Source: an uncultured Actinomycetes bacterium (GTDB lineage: Bacteria; Actinomycetota; Actinomycetes; S36-B12). Taken from it: 44,155 nt of DNA. The number at the start of each line of letters is the position of its first letter. Position 1 is the first letter of the stretch. The DNA lies in contig CAIKZY010000097.1 of the NCBI GenBank assembly GCA_903832025.1, positions 1-44,155 of the forward strand, written 5' to 3'. The translations under genes were made by a program, and so were the position numbers. Shown piece by piece: positions 7,127 through 14,363 of this stretch. Under the pieces are notes generated by a model. The model ran no database searches and was not told the DNA's origin. It saw only the letters and a program-made list of their open reading frames with translations.

Positions 7127-7267
7127 TGTGGACAAGGTGTGGATTGTGTGGGGATGGGGGGACAGTTACGTGTGGATATGCGGTGCATACGCCTGTGCAT
7201 GGCGTTGGGGAAAAGCTCAGGACACGCGCTGTACGCAGGTAAAATCTGCTGTGGATGATGTGGATAA
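7127..7267 (-). other. Cluster of six DnaA-box-like 9-mers
   Basis: Read on the minus strand: TTGTCCACA (7127-7135), CAATCCACA (7138-7146), ATCCCCACA (7147-7155), ATATCCACA (7171-7179), TCATCCACA (7250-7258) and TTATCCACA (7259-7267). The last is the perfect consensus box and the first is the variant common in high-GC actinobacteria. All six point the same way and two pairs abut directly. The palindrome AAGAAATTTCTT follows at about 7267-7278. No dnaA, dnaN or rpmH lies in the window, so this is unlikely to be the main oriC as usually placed. A DnaA-titrating or DnaA-regulated locus is possible. Confidence 0.6.
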
Positions 7268-7360
7268 GAAATTTCTTGAGATCCCAATGCAACAGGTGTG
7301 ACGCACGGGAAGTTCAGCTCCACATCCCCCCAGGGACATCCCCGTCATGACACGTGCAGG

Positions 7361-7942
7361 TCAGCGCTCCTGCCGCATGTTCAGCCAATCAAGCGCGGCC
7401 TGGACCAGGCGAGTGACAGACAGATCGGTGTCGCGGGGCAGCCGGTCGACCGAGAACCACCGCAAGTCCAAGGATTCCTCGCTGATCGCTGCGCGGGCGC
7501 CCTTCGGTGCGATCGCCAGGTATTGCACGTCCAAGTGAGTCGCCGGGCTTCCGGCGCAGGGAACATCGTGACGATCCAGCATTATCGGGGAGCCAGCGAC
7601 CTGCAGATCCTGAATTCCGCTCTCTTCGGTCGCCTCGCGCAAGGCGGCCAGCCGCAGGCTGGTATCGGCGGCCTCGACATGTCCGCCAGTTTGCAGCCAG
7701 CGGCCGACCTTGGGATGCAAGGTCAACAGCACGAAGCCATAGTCGGCAGACATCACCAGTGCGCTAGCGGTGACGTGCGCTGGTCGGCATTCGCGTAAAA
7801 CGCCATCGCCGTGGAGCTCAAGATGGTGAACAAATTCCGATGCTAACGCCGTGCAGCGATCATCAGCGCTGGTGAACTGACGCAGCACATCCAGTGCATC
7901 TGCGTGGGGTCCGACGTGGTCGACGTTGAGAGAGCCGGTCAC
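7361..7942 (-). CDS. Nudix hydrolase
   Basis: A 193-aa hydrolase of nucleoside-diphosphate-linked substrates. The Nudix signature lies at about residues 86-112 (TGGHVEAAD, then LREATEESGI). The metal-binding REATEESG part is intact. The upstream half departs from the canonical spacing, as in an actinobacterial subfamily with GGHxE..D in place of GxxxxxE. The substrate cannot be told from sequence. The start overlaps the stop of the zincin gene by 4 nt (ATGA), so translation is coupled. The 509-bp gap with DnaA-like boxes follows it. Confidence 0.9.
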   Translation of the reverse strand: MTGSLNVDHVGPHADALDVLRQFTSADDRCTALASEFVHHLELHGDGVLRECRPAHVTASALVMSADYGFVLLTLHPKVGRWLQTGGHVEAADTSLRLAALREATEESGIQDLQVAGSPIMLDRHDVPCAGSPATHLDVQYLAIAPKGARAAISEESLDLRWFSVDRLPRDTDLSVTRLVQAALDWLNMRQER

Positions 7943-9234
7943 GCGGGAAAATCTGGTGTCTGGCGTGCTCGTTCAACAAAGTCCAGCGGCTCGGCCAAAT
8001 CCTGAGCATCGGGCAAGAGGTCCGGGTGATTCCACAGCCCATCACGGGACTGCATGTCGCCGTGATGACGCATTGCCGCGAAGACCGTTGCGGCTTCGCG
8101 CAGCAGCCGCGGGCGAAGGTCCATGCCCACCAAGGAGGCAAACGTTCGCTCGGCTGGCCCACCGGCAGCCCGCCTCCGGCGCACTGATTCGTGCAGCGCA
8201 GCTGATGTGGGAAGCCTGCCCTCGACTGCTTGTCCCACCACGTCATCCACCCAGCCTTCGACCAGAGCCATCAGTGTCTCCAGGCGAGCCAATGCAACCT
8301 GCTGCTCAGGGGTGTCTTGGGGAGTCAGGACGCCGGACGACAGCAACTCCCCCAGCGCATCAGGATTGGACATGTCCACACTGCCCAGTGAGTCACCCAG
8401 TCGTGATTGATCAACCACGATGCCCTTGGCGTATTCCTCGAGGGCGCCAATGATTCTGGGGCGAAGCCACGGCACATGCGTGAACAGGCGCTGATGCGCA
8501 GCTTCCCGCACGGCAAGGTAGATGCGAACATCGTCCTCGCCTACGCCAATGCCCGCACCGAATGCGACCACGTTCACCGGAAGTAGTGTGGGAACTCCGT
8601 CGTCGGTCAGTGGGATACCGATGTCACTTGCACCGACAACTTCCATTGCCAAGCCAGCCAGTGACTGTCCCAGTTGAGCACTGAACGCTGCCGCACCCAG
8701 TTGCTGCATCATTCCCATCATCGGGGCGAGCATTCCCGCCATCTCCGGCGGAATACCGCCAGGCAGCATCGCTTTCAGTTGCTCAGGCAAATGCTCGTAC
8801 AACGCATGGGGATCGGCGGTGGCCAGATCAGCGCCACCCAAGGATGCATTCAGCGTCGACAACGCCTGGGCAACGGGAGTGACCACTCGTGTCCACGCCG
8901 GCATCGTGTAGTGCAACCACTCCGAGCGAGACCAGGCGCGACCGTCTTGACTGCCACCGGGAAATACCGTCACGGCGTCCAACCAGACCTGCGCCAGGTG
9001 CACTGCCTGGCGGACCTGCTCGGCCTGAGCAAATGCCACAGTGGCATCGGGCTGGATTGCCTTGCGCGCGATGTCGTTGACCATCGTCCAATTGACCGGT
9101 CCGGGGTCACCGGTGTTACCGGACTGCATCATCTGGCCAAGCTGCTGCAAGGCCGCGCCGAGGGAATTCATATCGAATCCGCCAGGCCCACCGGACTCGC
9201 TCATCCCGAAGCCAAAGGGCATGTTGTTGCTCAT
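7939..9234 (-). CDS. Zinc-dependent metalloprotease-like protein (DUF2342, Zincin_2)
   Basis: A 431-aa protein of the actinobacterial DUF2342/Zincin_2 family. The N-terminus is glycine- and methionine-rich (SNNMPFGFGMSESGGPGGF). The zincin helix carries REAAHQRLFTHVPWL with the family's AAH motif instead of canonical HExxH, plus a downstream conserved helical part. Proteolytic activity is inferred from the fold, not shown. A longer frame reaches 9387 but would run through the terminator at 9258-9292 and into the DUF5679 gene. The ATG at 9234 is preceded 6 nt upstream by TACCCT and begins the family-like sequence. The Nudix gene follows with a 4-nt overlap. Confidence 0.9.
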   Translation of the reverse strand: MSNNMPFGFGMSESGGPGGFDMNSLGAALQQLGQMMQSGNTGDPGPVNWTMVNDIARKAIQPDATVAFAQAEQVRQAVHLAQVWLDAVTVFPGGSQDGRAWSRSEWLHYTMPAWTRVVTPVAQALSTLNASLGGADLATADPHALYEHLPEQLKAMLPGGIPPEMAGMLAPMMGMMQQLGAAAFSAQLGQSLAGLAMEVVGASDIGIPLTDDGVPTLLPVNVVAFGAGIGVGEDDVRIYLAVREAAHQRLFTHVPWLRPRIIGALEEYAKGIVVDQSRLGDSLGSVDMSNPDALGELLSSGVLTPQDTPEQQVALARLETLMALVEGWVDDVVGQAVEGRLPTSAALHESVRRRRAAGGPAERTFASLVGMDLRPRLLREAATVFAAMRHHGDMQSRDGLWNHPDLLPDAQDLAEPLDFVERARQTPDFPA

Positions 9235-9240
9235 GAAATC

Positions 9241-9246
9241 AGGGTA
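9241..9246 (-). promoter_or_regulatory. -10 box of the DUF2342 gene (leaderless)
   Basis: TACCCT on the minus strand lies exactly 6 nt (GATTTC) before the ATG at 9234. It comes just after the upstream terminator hairpin. Confidence 0.55.
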
Positions 9247-9257
9247 CTTTGCAAACG

Positions 9258-9292
9258 AAGGGAGGGACACCGCACAGCGGTGTCCCTCCCTT
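9258..9292 (-). terminator. Terminator after the DUF5679 gene
   Basis: A perfect 16-bp stem (AAGGGAGGGACACCGC at 9258-9273, complement at 9277-9292) has a 3-nt loop. It lies between the DUF5679 stop and the DUF2342 promoter, so it separates the two leftward units. Confidence 0.85.
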
Positions 9293-9313
9293 GATGTTCG
9301 CGCTGGGCGAGCG

Positions 9314-9469
9314 TTATGCCTTGCCCAGGATTCGCGTGACCTTGGTGCCGCACACCGGGCAGATGCCCTTTGCGAAACGACGCCCATTGGTCTCTTCGAC
9401 GTGTCCGGTGAACTCGCGCTTTTCCTTGCACTTCACGCAGTACGCCTCGCCGGTGTAGCTCTCAGCCAT
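9314..9469 (-). CDS. DUF5679 zinc-ribbon protein
   Basis: A 51-aa protein with two CxxC pairs (YCVKCK and ICPVCG), enough for one structural zinc site, and a basic C-terminus. It matches the actinobacterial DUF5679 family, whose function I do not know; binding to nucleic acid or to a protein partner is plausible for such a ribbon. The start is the ATG at 9469 because AGGAGG lies a few bases upstream, a rare leadered gene in this window. A 16-bp terminator follows. Confidence 0.9.
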   Translation of the reverse strand: MAESYTGEAYCVKCKEKREFTGHVEETNGRRFAKGICPVCGTKVTRILGKA

Positions 9470-9498
9470 CGGGCCCTCCTGATATCTCGGGTCCGCGC

Positions 9499-9512
9499 TC
9501 TTGAGCTCAAGA
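9499..9512. promoter_or_regulatory. 14-bp perfect palindrome upstream of DUF5679
   Basis: TCTTGAGCTCAAGA is a perfect palindrome 30 nt upstream of the DUF5679 ATG. It overlaps a possible -35 (TTGAGC, 18 nt before GATATC on the minus strand). It may be an operator. The remaining 9513-9725 holds no recognisable gene. Confidence 0.35.
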
Positions 9513-9725
9513 CCGCGGCCGGGTGGCTGGCGCCACCGTGACCCACTTACGCGGGCAAATCCCACCCTAGGGGACGTACGCCGGAATTCCGCAGACTCGC
9601 CACGGCATCACGGAATTGCCCCCCATGAATATCAGGATTTTTCAGACTATTCAGACATTGTTGTGCTTCGACCACGCTCACGTCTGGGCCTCCGGCTGCC
9701 ACTGTGTGACCAACGACTGGCTCCA

Positions 9726-9755
9726 TTGGCCGCTGAGGGCAAAGACAGAGACAAT
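9726..9755 (+). promoter_or_regulatory. Promoter of the ABC1 kinase gene (leaderless)
   Basis: TTGGCC (9726-9731), an 18-nt spacer and GACAAT (9750-9755) are followed 6 nt later by the GTG at 9762. Confidence 0.5.
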
Positions 9756-9761
9756 GGAGGG

Positions 9762-11078
9762 GTGCCCGAACTTCCGCGTAACGCTCTGACCCGAGGTGTT
9801 CGCCTTGCCTCGCTGCCCGCTGCCTACGCAGGGCGGCAGGCGTGGGGCCTGGGCAAGCGTGTGGGTGGAGCCTCTGCGCAGGCGGTCTCCACCGAGCTCC
9901 AGGCGCGCACCGCCGAGCAGATGTTCAAGGTGCTCGGCGAACTCAAGGGCGGCGCGATGAAGATGGGGCAGGCCATGAGCATCTTCGAGGCAGCTCTGCC
10001 CGAGGAAGTGGCCGGTCCGTACCGCGCAGCGCTGACCAAGCTCCAGGACTCAGCATCACCGTTGCCGGCCAGCACCATCCACGCCATCCTGGAAGCCGAA
10101 ATTGGCCCTGATTGGCGCGATCGCTTCGCGCAGTTCAATGACACACCGGCCGCGTCTGCGTCGATCGGCCAGGTGCACAAGGCCACCTGGCATGACGGGC
10201 GCGAAGTCGCCGTCAAGGTGCAATATCCCGGCGCAGACAAGGCCCTGGTGTCCGACTTCAATCAACTGGCCCGATTCAGCAAGCTCTTCGGTGCCGCCGT
10301 GCCAGGCCTGGACGTGAAGCCACTGATGGAGGAATTGCGCGCGCGCATGATCGAGGAGCTTGACTACCTCCAGGAGTCCAAGAACCAGCGGCAGTTCGCG
10401 GTGGCATTCGAAGGCGACGACGAAGTCGTGATTCCGCACATACTTGCTGCGGCACCCCACGTATTGATCAGCGAATGGATCGACGGAACCCCGCTGTCTC
10501 AGATCATCGCCAACGGATCCCAGGAAGAACGAGATGCGGCCGGTTCGATGTACGAGCGATTCCTGCTCTCGGGCCCTGCGCGAGCTGGCCTGCTGCACGC
10601 TGATCCGCACCCAGGAAACTTCCGCATCACCGCGCAGGGCAAGTTCTGCGTCCTTGACTTCGGCGCAGTCGCGCAGTTACCGGGTGGATTCCCATCGGCC
10701 CTGGGCACATTGCTGTCCATCGCAGAAATCGGTGACGCCGAGCAGGTCATGACCGGATTGCGTCAGGAAGGTTTCATTCGCCCCGGCATCGACTTGGACC
10801 CCCAGATGGTGCTGAGCTACCTGGACCCCTTCGTCGAGCCGGCGCGGCACGAGGAATTCACCTTCTCCCGACCGTGGTTGCGCGGGCAATTTCAGCGACT
10901 GAACGACATGCGCAGCCCGGACTTCACCGTTGGCATGAAGTTGAACCTGCCGCCGTCATATGCGCTCATTCACCGTGTCTGGCTGGGAAGTATCGGGGTC
11001 ATGTGTCAACTGGGGGCCACCGTCCCGGTCCGATCAACTCTCATCGAATGGGTACCCGGCTTCCACGATCTGCCGTAG
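9762..11078 (+). CDS. ABC1/UbiB-family atypical kinase
   Basis: A 438-aa ABC1 (AarF/UbiB/ADCK-like) protein. It carries the family's KxGQ motif (GGAMKMGQAMS), the alanine-rich loop ASIGQVHKA, the ATP-binding lysine in VAVKVQYPG, the ExD region EELDYLQES, the catalytic loop LHADPHPGNF and the metal-binding DFG in VLDFGAVAQL. These proteins act as ATPases or kinases linked to isoprenoid lipid metabolism; the actinobacterial substrate is unclear. The frame extends upstream to 9501, but those 87 residues look non-coding and GTG 9762 has a promoter 6 nt upstream. Its 3' end overlaps the convergent uvrD2 gene by 45 bp. Confidence 0.9.
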   Translation: MPELPRNALTRGVRLASLPAAYAGRQAWGLGKRVGGASAQAVSTELQARTAEQMFKVLGELKGGAMKMGQAMSIFEAALPEEVAGPYRAALTKLQDSASPLPASTIHAILEAEIGPDWRDRFAQFNDTPAASASIGQVHKATWHDGREVAVKVQYPGADKALVSDFNQLARFSKLFGAAVPGLDVKPLMEELRARMIEELDYLQESKNQRQFAVAFEGDDEVVIPHILAAAPHVLISEWIDGTPLSQIIANGSQEERDAAGSMYERFLLSGPARAGLLHADPHPGNFRITAQGKFCVLDFGAVAQLPGGFPSALGTLLSIAEIGDAEQVMTGLRQEGFIRPGIDLDPQMVLSYLDPFVEPARHEEFTFSRPWLRGQFQRLNDMRSPDFTVGMKLNLPPSYALIHRVWLGSIGVMCQLGATVPVRSTLIEWVPGFHDLP

Positions 11079-13118
11079 TCGATCGCCGAACTGCTCTACC
11101 TTGGCCGGTCCGATGCCAGGGATGGCAAGCAATTGCTCGTCATTGATTGGCAACTGCTCTGCCACGGCGATCAGTGTCGCGTCGGTGCAGATTACGTACG
11201 CGGGCACGCCCTTTTCGCGAGCGAGGTCCTTGCGCCACGCTTTCAACTGCTCCAGCAGGACCGGCTCAAACGTCTGCGGGCAGGTACGGCATCGACCGAT
11301 CGTGCGCTCGGCTGCGGTCACCAGCCCCTTGCCGCAGCCCCGGCACTTGGCCGGCCCCTTGCGCCCACGCGAAGGAGCACTTCCTGCGCCTTTTCGGACA
11401 CTGGCGCTGGCCGGTGCCACTGTCCCATCCGGACGCAATCCGGCAAGGAATCGTGACAAGCTCCGCGTGGACTTACCGCCCGGGGTGCGCGCTCCAGCCC
11501 AGGTAATCGACAGGTGCGTGCGCGCGCGGGTAATGCCCACGTAGAGCAATCGTCGCTCCTCGGCCAATTGCGCGGCGGTGTCAGCGTGGGACAGCGGGAT
11601 CAATCCGTCACTTGCACCAGCCAAGAACACCGCATCCCATTCCAGTCCCTTGGCAGCATGCAGGGATGCAAGAGTCACCGCATCGGCAGTTGGAGCATGC
11701 TGCGCCTGAGCGCGAGTGTCCAATTCGGTGACAAACCTGGCGAGTTCGCCACCGACCTGCTCGGCAAGCTCGCCCGCCAATGCCACCAAGGCGGCAAGAG
11801 ACTCCCAGCGCTCGCGCACTGCACCAGTGGTCGTGGGCACCGTCGGCGTCCAACCAGTGGTCGACAGCACGGCAACGACGTGCTGCTGAAGGTCGCCCTC
11901 TGTGATGCCCGTGCGGGCCGCAGCGCGAAGCCGAGCCATCGCCTCGCGCACCTCGCCGCGGTCGAAGAACTGCTCTGCCCCGCGCATCACGTAGCCGATA
12001 CCTGCACCCGCCAGCGCGCTTTCCAGTTCAGCAGACTGGGCATTGACGCGGTACAGGACTGCGATCTGCCGAGCCGGCGTTCCACTGGCGATCAAGGACA
12101 TGATCTGGCCCGCAATCCAGGCTGCCTCATCCGGATCATCAGCGCACTGCCGGATATTCGGGGTAATGGCATCAGTGCGCACTGCGGTCAGGGTCAATGC
12201 AGACTGACTTGGCGCAATCACCGCATTGGCAAGCTGGACGATGGGTTCGGTGCAGCGGTAGCACTGAACCAGGTGCACCTCAGTAGCCTGCGGATACGTG
12301 GCAGTGAATTGGCTCAGGTAGCGATCCGATGCGCCGGTGAAGGAATAAATCGTCTGACTGGGATCACCCACTACGCACAGTTCGTCGCGATCCCCGAGCC
12401 ACAGTTGCAGCAGGCGCTGTTGCAACGGGTTGACATCCTGATACTCGTCAACGGTGAACCATCGATATGCCGAGCGCACCTCGGTGGCGATGTCCATCCG
12501 CGTGCTCAGTGCCCCAATCGTCACGGCCAGCACATCCTCGAAGTCCATCAGTCCGCGTTCGGCCTTGATGTCTTCGTACGCTGCCATCAGTGCTGCGAAC
12601 TCGCCTATGTCTATCGCCCACGTGCGGCTCAGTGCAGTCGGCGAGGTCAGCACGGTTGCTGCATCCAGTTCATTGGCGCGGGCCCACTCGATGTCTGATG
12701 CCAGATCTCGAACCAGTGCATGGTTGGCGTCCATGGCCCTGCGACGAGCCGCTTCGCCCACGAGTCGGACCTTGGATGCCGTCAGTTGCGGAAACTCACC
12801 GTTGCTTAATCGGGGCCAGAAATATCGCAGCTGACGCAATGCCGCGGAGTGGAAGGTACGCACCTGGGCACCGGCCACTCCCAGCGACTGCAGGCGTGCC
12901 CGCATCTCCCCCGCTGCGCGCTGAGTGAAGGTCACTGCGAGGGTGGCCTGCGCCTGATGCTCGCCAGTGGCAACCGCATAGGCAATACGGTGGGTAATGG
13001 CTCGAGTCTTGCCGGTTCCTGCCCCCGCAAGCACCAGCACCGGCCCTGCGGTTGCCGTGGCCACCGCCCGCTGAGCATCGTCGAGCCCTTCCAGCAGGGC
13101 TGACGCATGCTCACTCAC
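11034..13118 (-). CDS. uvrD2: ATP-dependent DNA helicase UvrD2
   Basis: A 694-aa superfamily I 3'-5' DNA helicase. Walker A (GAGTGKT) is near residue 33 and motif II is VDEYQDVNPLQQRLLQLWLG. After the motor comes a tetracysteine cluster at about residues 591-612 (CRGCGKG, then CRTC) and a C-terminal HRDC domain (LKAWRKDLAREKGVPAYVI to the end). The motor-tetracysteine-HRDC order is the signature of actinobacterial UvrD2. The start is GTG 13118, 6 nt after TAGCGT. It diverges from mrx1 with only 17 bp between start codons and overlaps the ABC1 gene tail to tail. Confidence 0.96.
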   Translation of the reverse strand: MSEHASALLEGLDDAQRAVATATAGPVLVLAGAGTGKTRAITHRIAYAVATGEHQAQATLAVTFTQRAAGEMRARLQSLGVAGAQVRTFHSAALRQLRYFWPRLSNGEFPQLTASKVRLVGEAARRRAMDANHALVRDLASDIEWARANELDAATVLTSPTALSRTWAIDIGEFAALMAAYEDIKAERGLMDFEDVLAVTIGALSTRMDIATEVRSAYRWFTVDEYQDVNPLQQRLLQLWLGDRDELCVVGDPSQTIYSFTGASDRYLSQFTATYPQATEVHLVQCYRCTEPIVQLANAVIAPSQSALTLTAVRTDAITPNIRQCADDPDEAAWIAGQIMSLIASGTPARQIAVLYRVNAQSAELESALAGAGIGYVMRGAEQFFDRGEVREAMARLRAAARTGITEGDLQQHVVAVLSTTGWTPTVPTTTGAVRERWESLAALVALAGELAEQVGGELARFVTELDTRAQAQHAPTADAVTLASLHAAKGLEWDAVFLAGASDGLIPLSHADTAAQLAEERRLLYVGITRARTHLSITWAGARTPGGKSTRSLSRFLAGLRPDGTVAPASASVRKGAGSAPSRGRKGPAKCRGCGKGLVTAAERTIGRCRTCPQTFEPVLLEQLKAWRKDLAREKGVPAYVICTDATLIAVAEQLPINDEQLLAIPGIGPAKVEQFGDRLRQIVEAGYPFDES

Positions 13119-13130
13119 CCCGCTACGCTA
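13100..13130. promoter_or_regulatory. Overlapping divergent promoters of mrx1 and uvrD2
   Basis: The 7-mer TACGCTA (13124-13130) gives TACGCT on plus, exactly 6 nt before the mrx1 ATG, and TAGCGT on minus, exactly 6 nt before the uvrD2 GTG. For mrx1 a -35-like CTGACG (13100-13105) lies 18 nt upstream. The two -10 boxes share five base pairs, so the two promoters should exclude each other. Confidence 0.6.
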
Positions 13131-13135
13131 CTTGC

Positions 13136-13366
13136 ATGAAGATGTTCAGCACCGTGTGGTGCGGTTACTGCCAGCGGCTCAAGGCGCAACTGGGTCGTGA
13201 GGGGATTGCCTTCGAGGAAGTTGACATCGAGGCTGATCCGCAGGCTGCGGCGTTCGTGGAATCAGCCAACGGCGGGAACCAGACAGTGCCGACGATCTTG
13301 TTCGACGATGGAACCACCTTGACCAATCCGTCTATCGGTCAAGTCAAGGAAAAACTCGGGCTTTAG
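13136..13366 (+). CDS. mrx1: Mycoredoxin (glutaredoxin-like)
   Basis: A 76-aa thioredoxin-fold oxidoreductase. The active site is WCGYC (Cys9, Cys12) and the cis-proline segment is QTVPTILFDDG. The end, TLTNPSIGQVKEKLGL, is typical of mycoredoxin-1, which reduces mycothiol-mixed disulfides in actinobacteria. That implies the organism makes mycothiol, whose genes are not in this window. The ATG at 13136 has TACGCT 6 nt upstream and no Shine-Dalgarno sequence. The stop overlaps the end of the convergent nudC gene by 3 bp. Confidence 0.93.
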   Translation: MKMFSTVWCGYCQRLKAQLGREGIAFEEVDIEADPQAAAFVESANGGNQTVPTILFDDGTTLTNPSIGQVKEKLGL

Positions 13367-14281
13367 CGCCGAGACCATCCGCCGGGGAGTTCGTGTCCGT
13401 ACCACGCCTCAATCAGCTTCCTGGCGATGGAAATCTCCGGAGGCAGGCGAACACCTCCATCAAGGCATGCCTGGTGCAATTGCTCGCGGGTGAACCAGGC
13501 GGCCTCGGCAATTTCACTGCCATCCACGGTGATCGAGGGGGTCAGCGGCCCTGGCATGAAATCCCAGCATGAGTGACTGGGGGAACGGCCATGGCTGACT
13601 GCCCAAATACGTGATGTCACCGGAGTGGGCTCCTACAACGACCCCAGACTCCTCGAACACTTCCCGTCGTACGGCCGCCTCAGCGGACTCACCGGCCTCG
13701 ACGAACCCTGCCAGCGTGGAGAACCAACCCGGCTCCCAGGCAGCCTGGCGCCCAAGCAGTGCGCGGTCATGCTCATCGATGACCAAAACGATGATGGCAG
13801 GGTCAGTGCGTGGGAAAACCTGCTTGGCGCACGCGGTGCACTGTTGCACCCAGCCTCCGTCTGCGGTGACCAGGTGGCTCCCACAGCCTGGACAGCGCTC
13901 GTGCGAGCGCATCCAATGGTCCAGGGCCACTGCGGCAACAGCCATGCCGGCATCTCGATCTGACAAGTGCGCCCCGACCTCGCGCAGGGACATGAACTGT
14001 CCATCCATCAGCGCTGAGGAGAGGTCTTCAGCGCGTTTGGCGTAATACGCCAAGCCGGCTGCGTCCAACCCCAGGAACATCGTGTCGTGAACATCCCCAC
14101 GGGCGCGTTCCAGGATGAGGCATTGCCCGGCCGGATCGACCAGCACCTGACCCTGGCACACCGTCATCACCAGGGCGTTGGCCGCGGCGGTGTCATGGAA
14201 TTGCAGATCGGTTCTCAGGTGCGCCGCGCGGTCGAGTGCCGAACGCGAGAGCATCAATTCTGAGAGAAACTCAGCGGCCAT
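13363..14281 (-). pseudogene. nudC: NAD(+)/NADH diphosphatase NudC, single-base frameshift
   Basis: Frame one (start ATG 14281) holds the N-terminal domain, a four-cysteine zinc ribbon (CPGCG and CTAC, about residues 130-150), a perfect Nudix box (GFVEAGESAEAAVRREVFEE) and the NudC array SQPWPFPQSLMLGFHA. It then derails into DPLDHRGWQ and stops. The rest (SITVDGSEIAEAAWFTREQL to the end) lies in a second frame. The switch is at five Gs (13537-13541). With four, the protein reads through as a normal NudC of about 305 aa. So this is a fresh frameshift or an assembly error in a homopolymer. The lost end includes conserved substrate-site residues. TAGGCT lies 6 nt before the ATG. Confidence 0.88.
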
Positions 14282-14363
14282 GTGCGCAGCCTATGCGTTG
14301 ATTTTGCCTGGCTCATCAGCGCGCCAGGCGATGGCCGCGAGAAAGCGGTGCCAGGATGCCAAG

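Noticed and set aside
7127-7267. Calling the DnaA-like cluster the chromosomal oriC
   Set aside because: No dnaA, dnaN, rpmH or parA/B is nearby, there is no clear AT-rich unwinding element, and skew cannot be tested in this window.
9501-9761. N-terminal extension of the ABC1 kinase frame
   Set aside because: The 87 residues show no family similarity and include intergenic palindromes. A promoter lies directly before GTG 9762.
11514-12698. 394-codon frame opposite uvrD2
   Set aside because: A shadow frame; all helicase motifs are on the minus strand.
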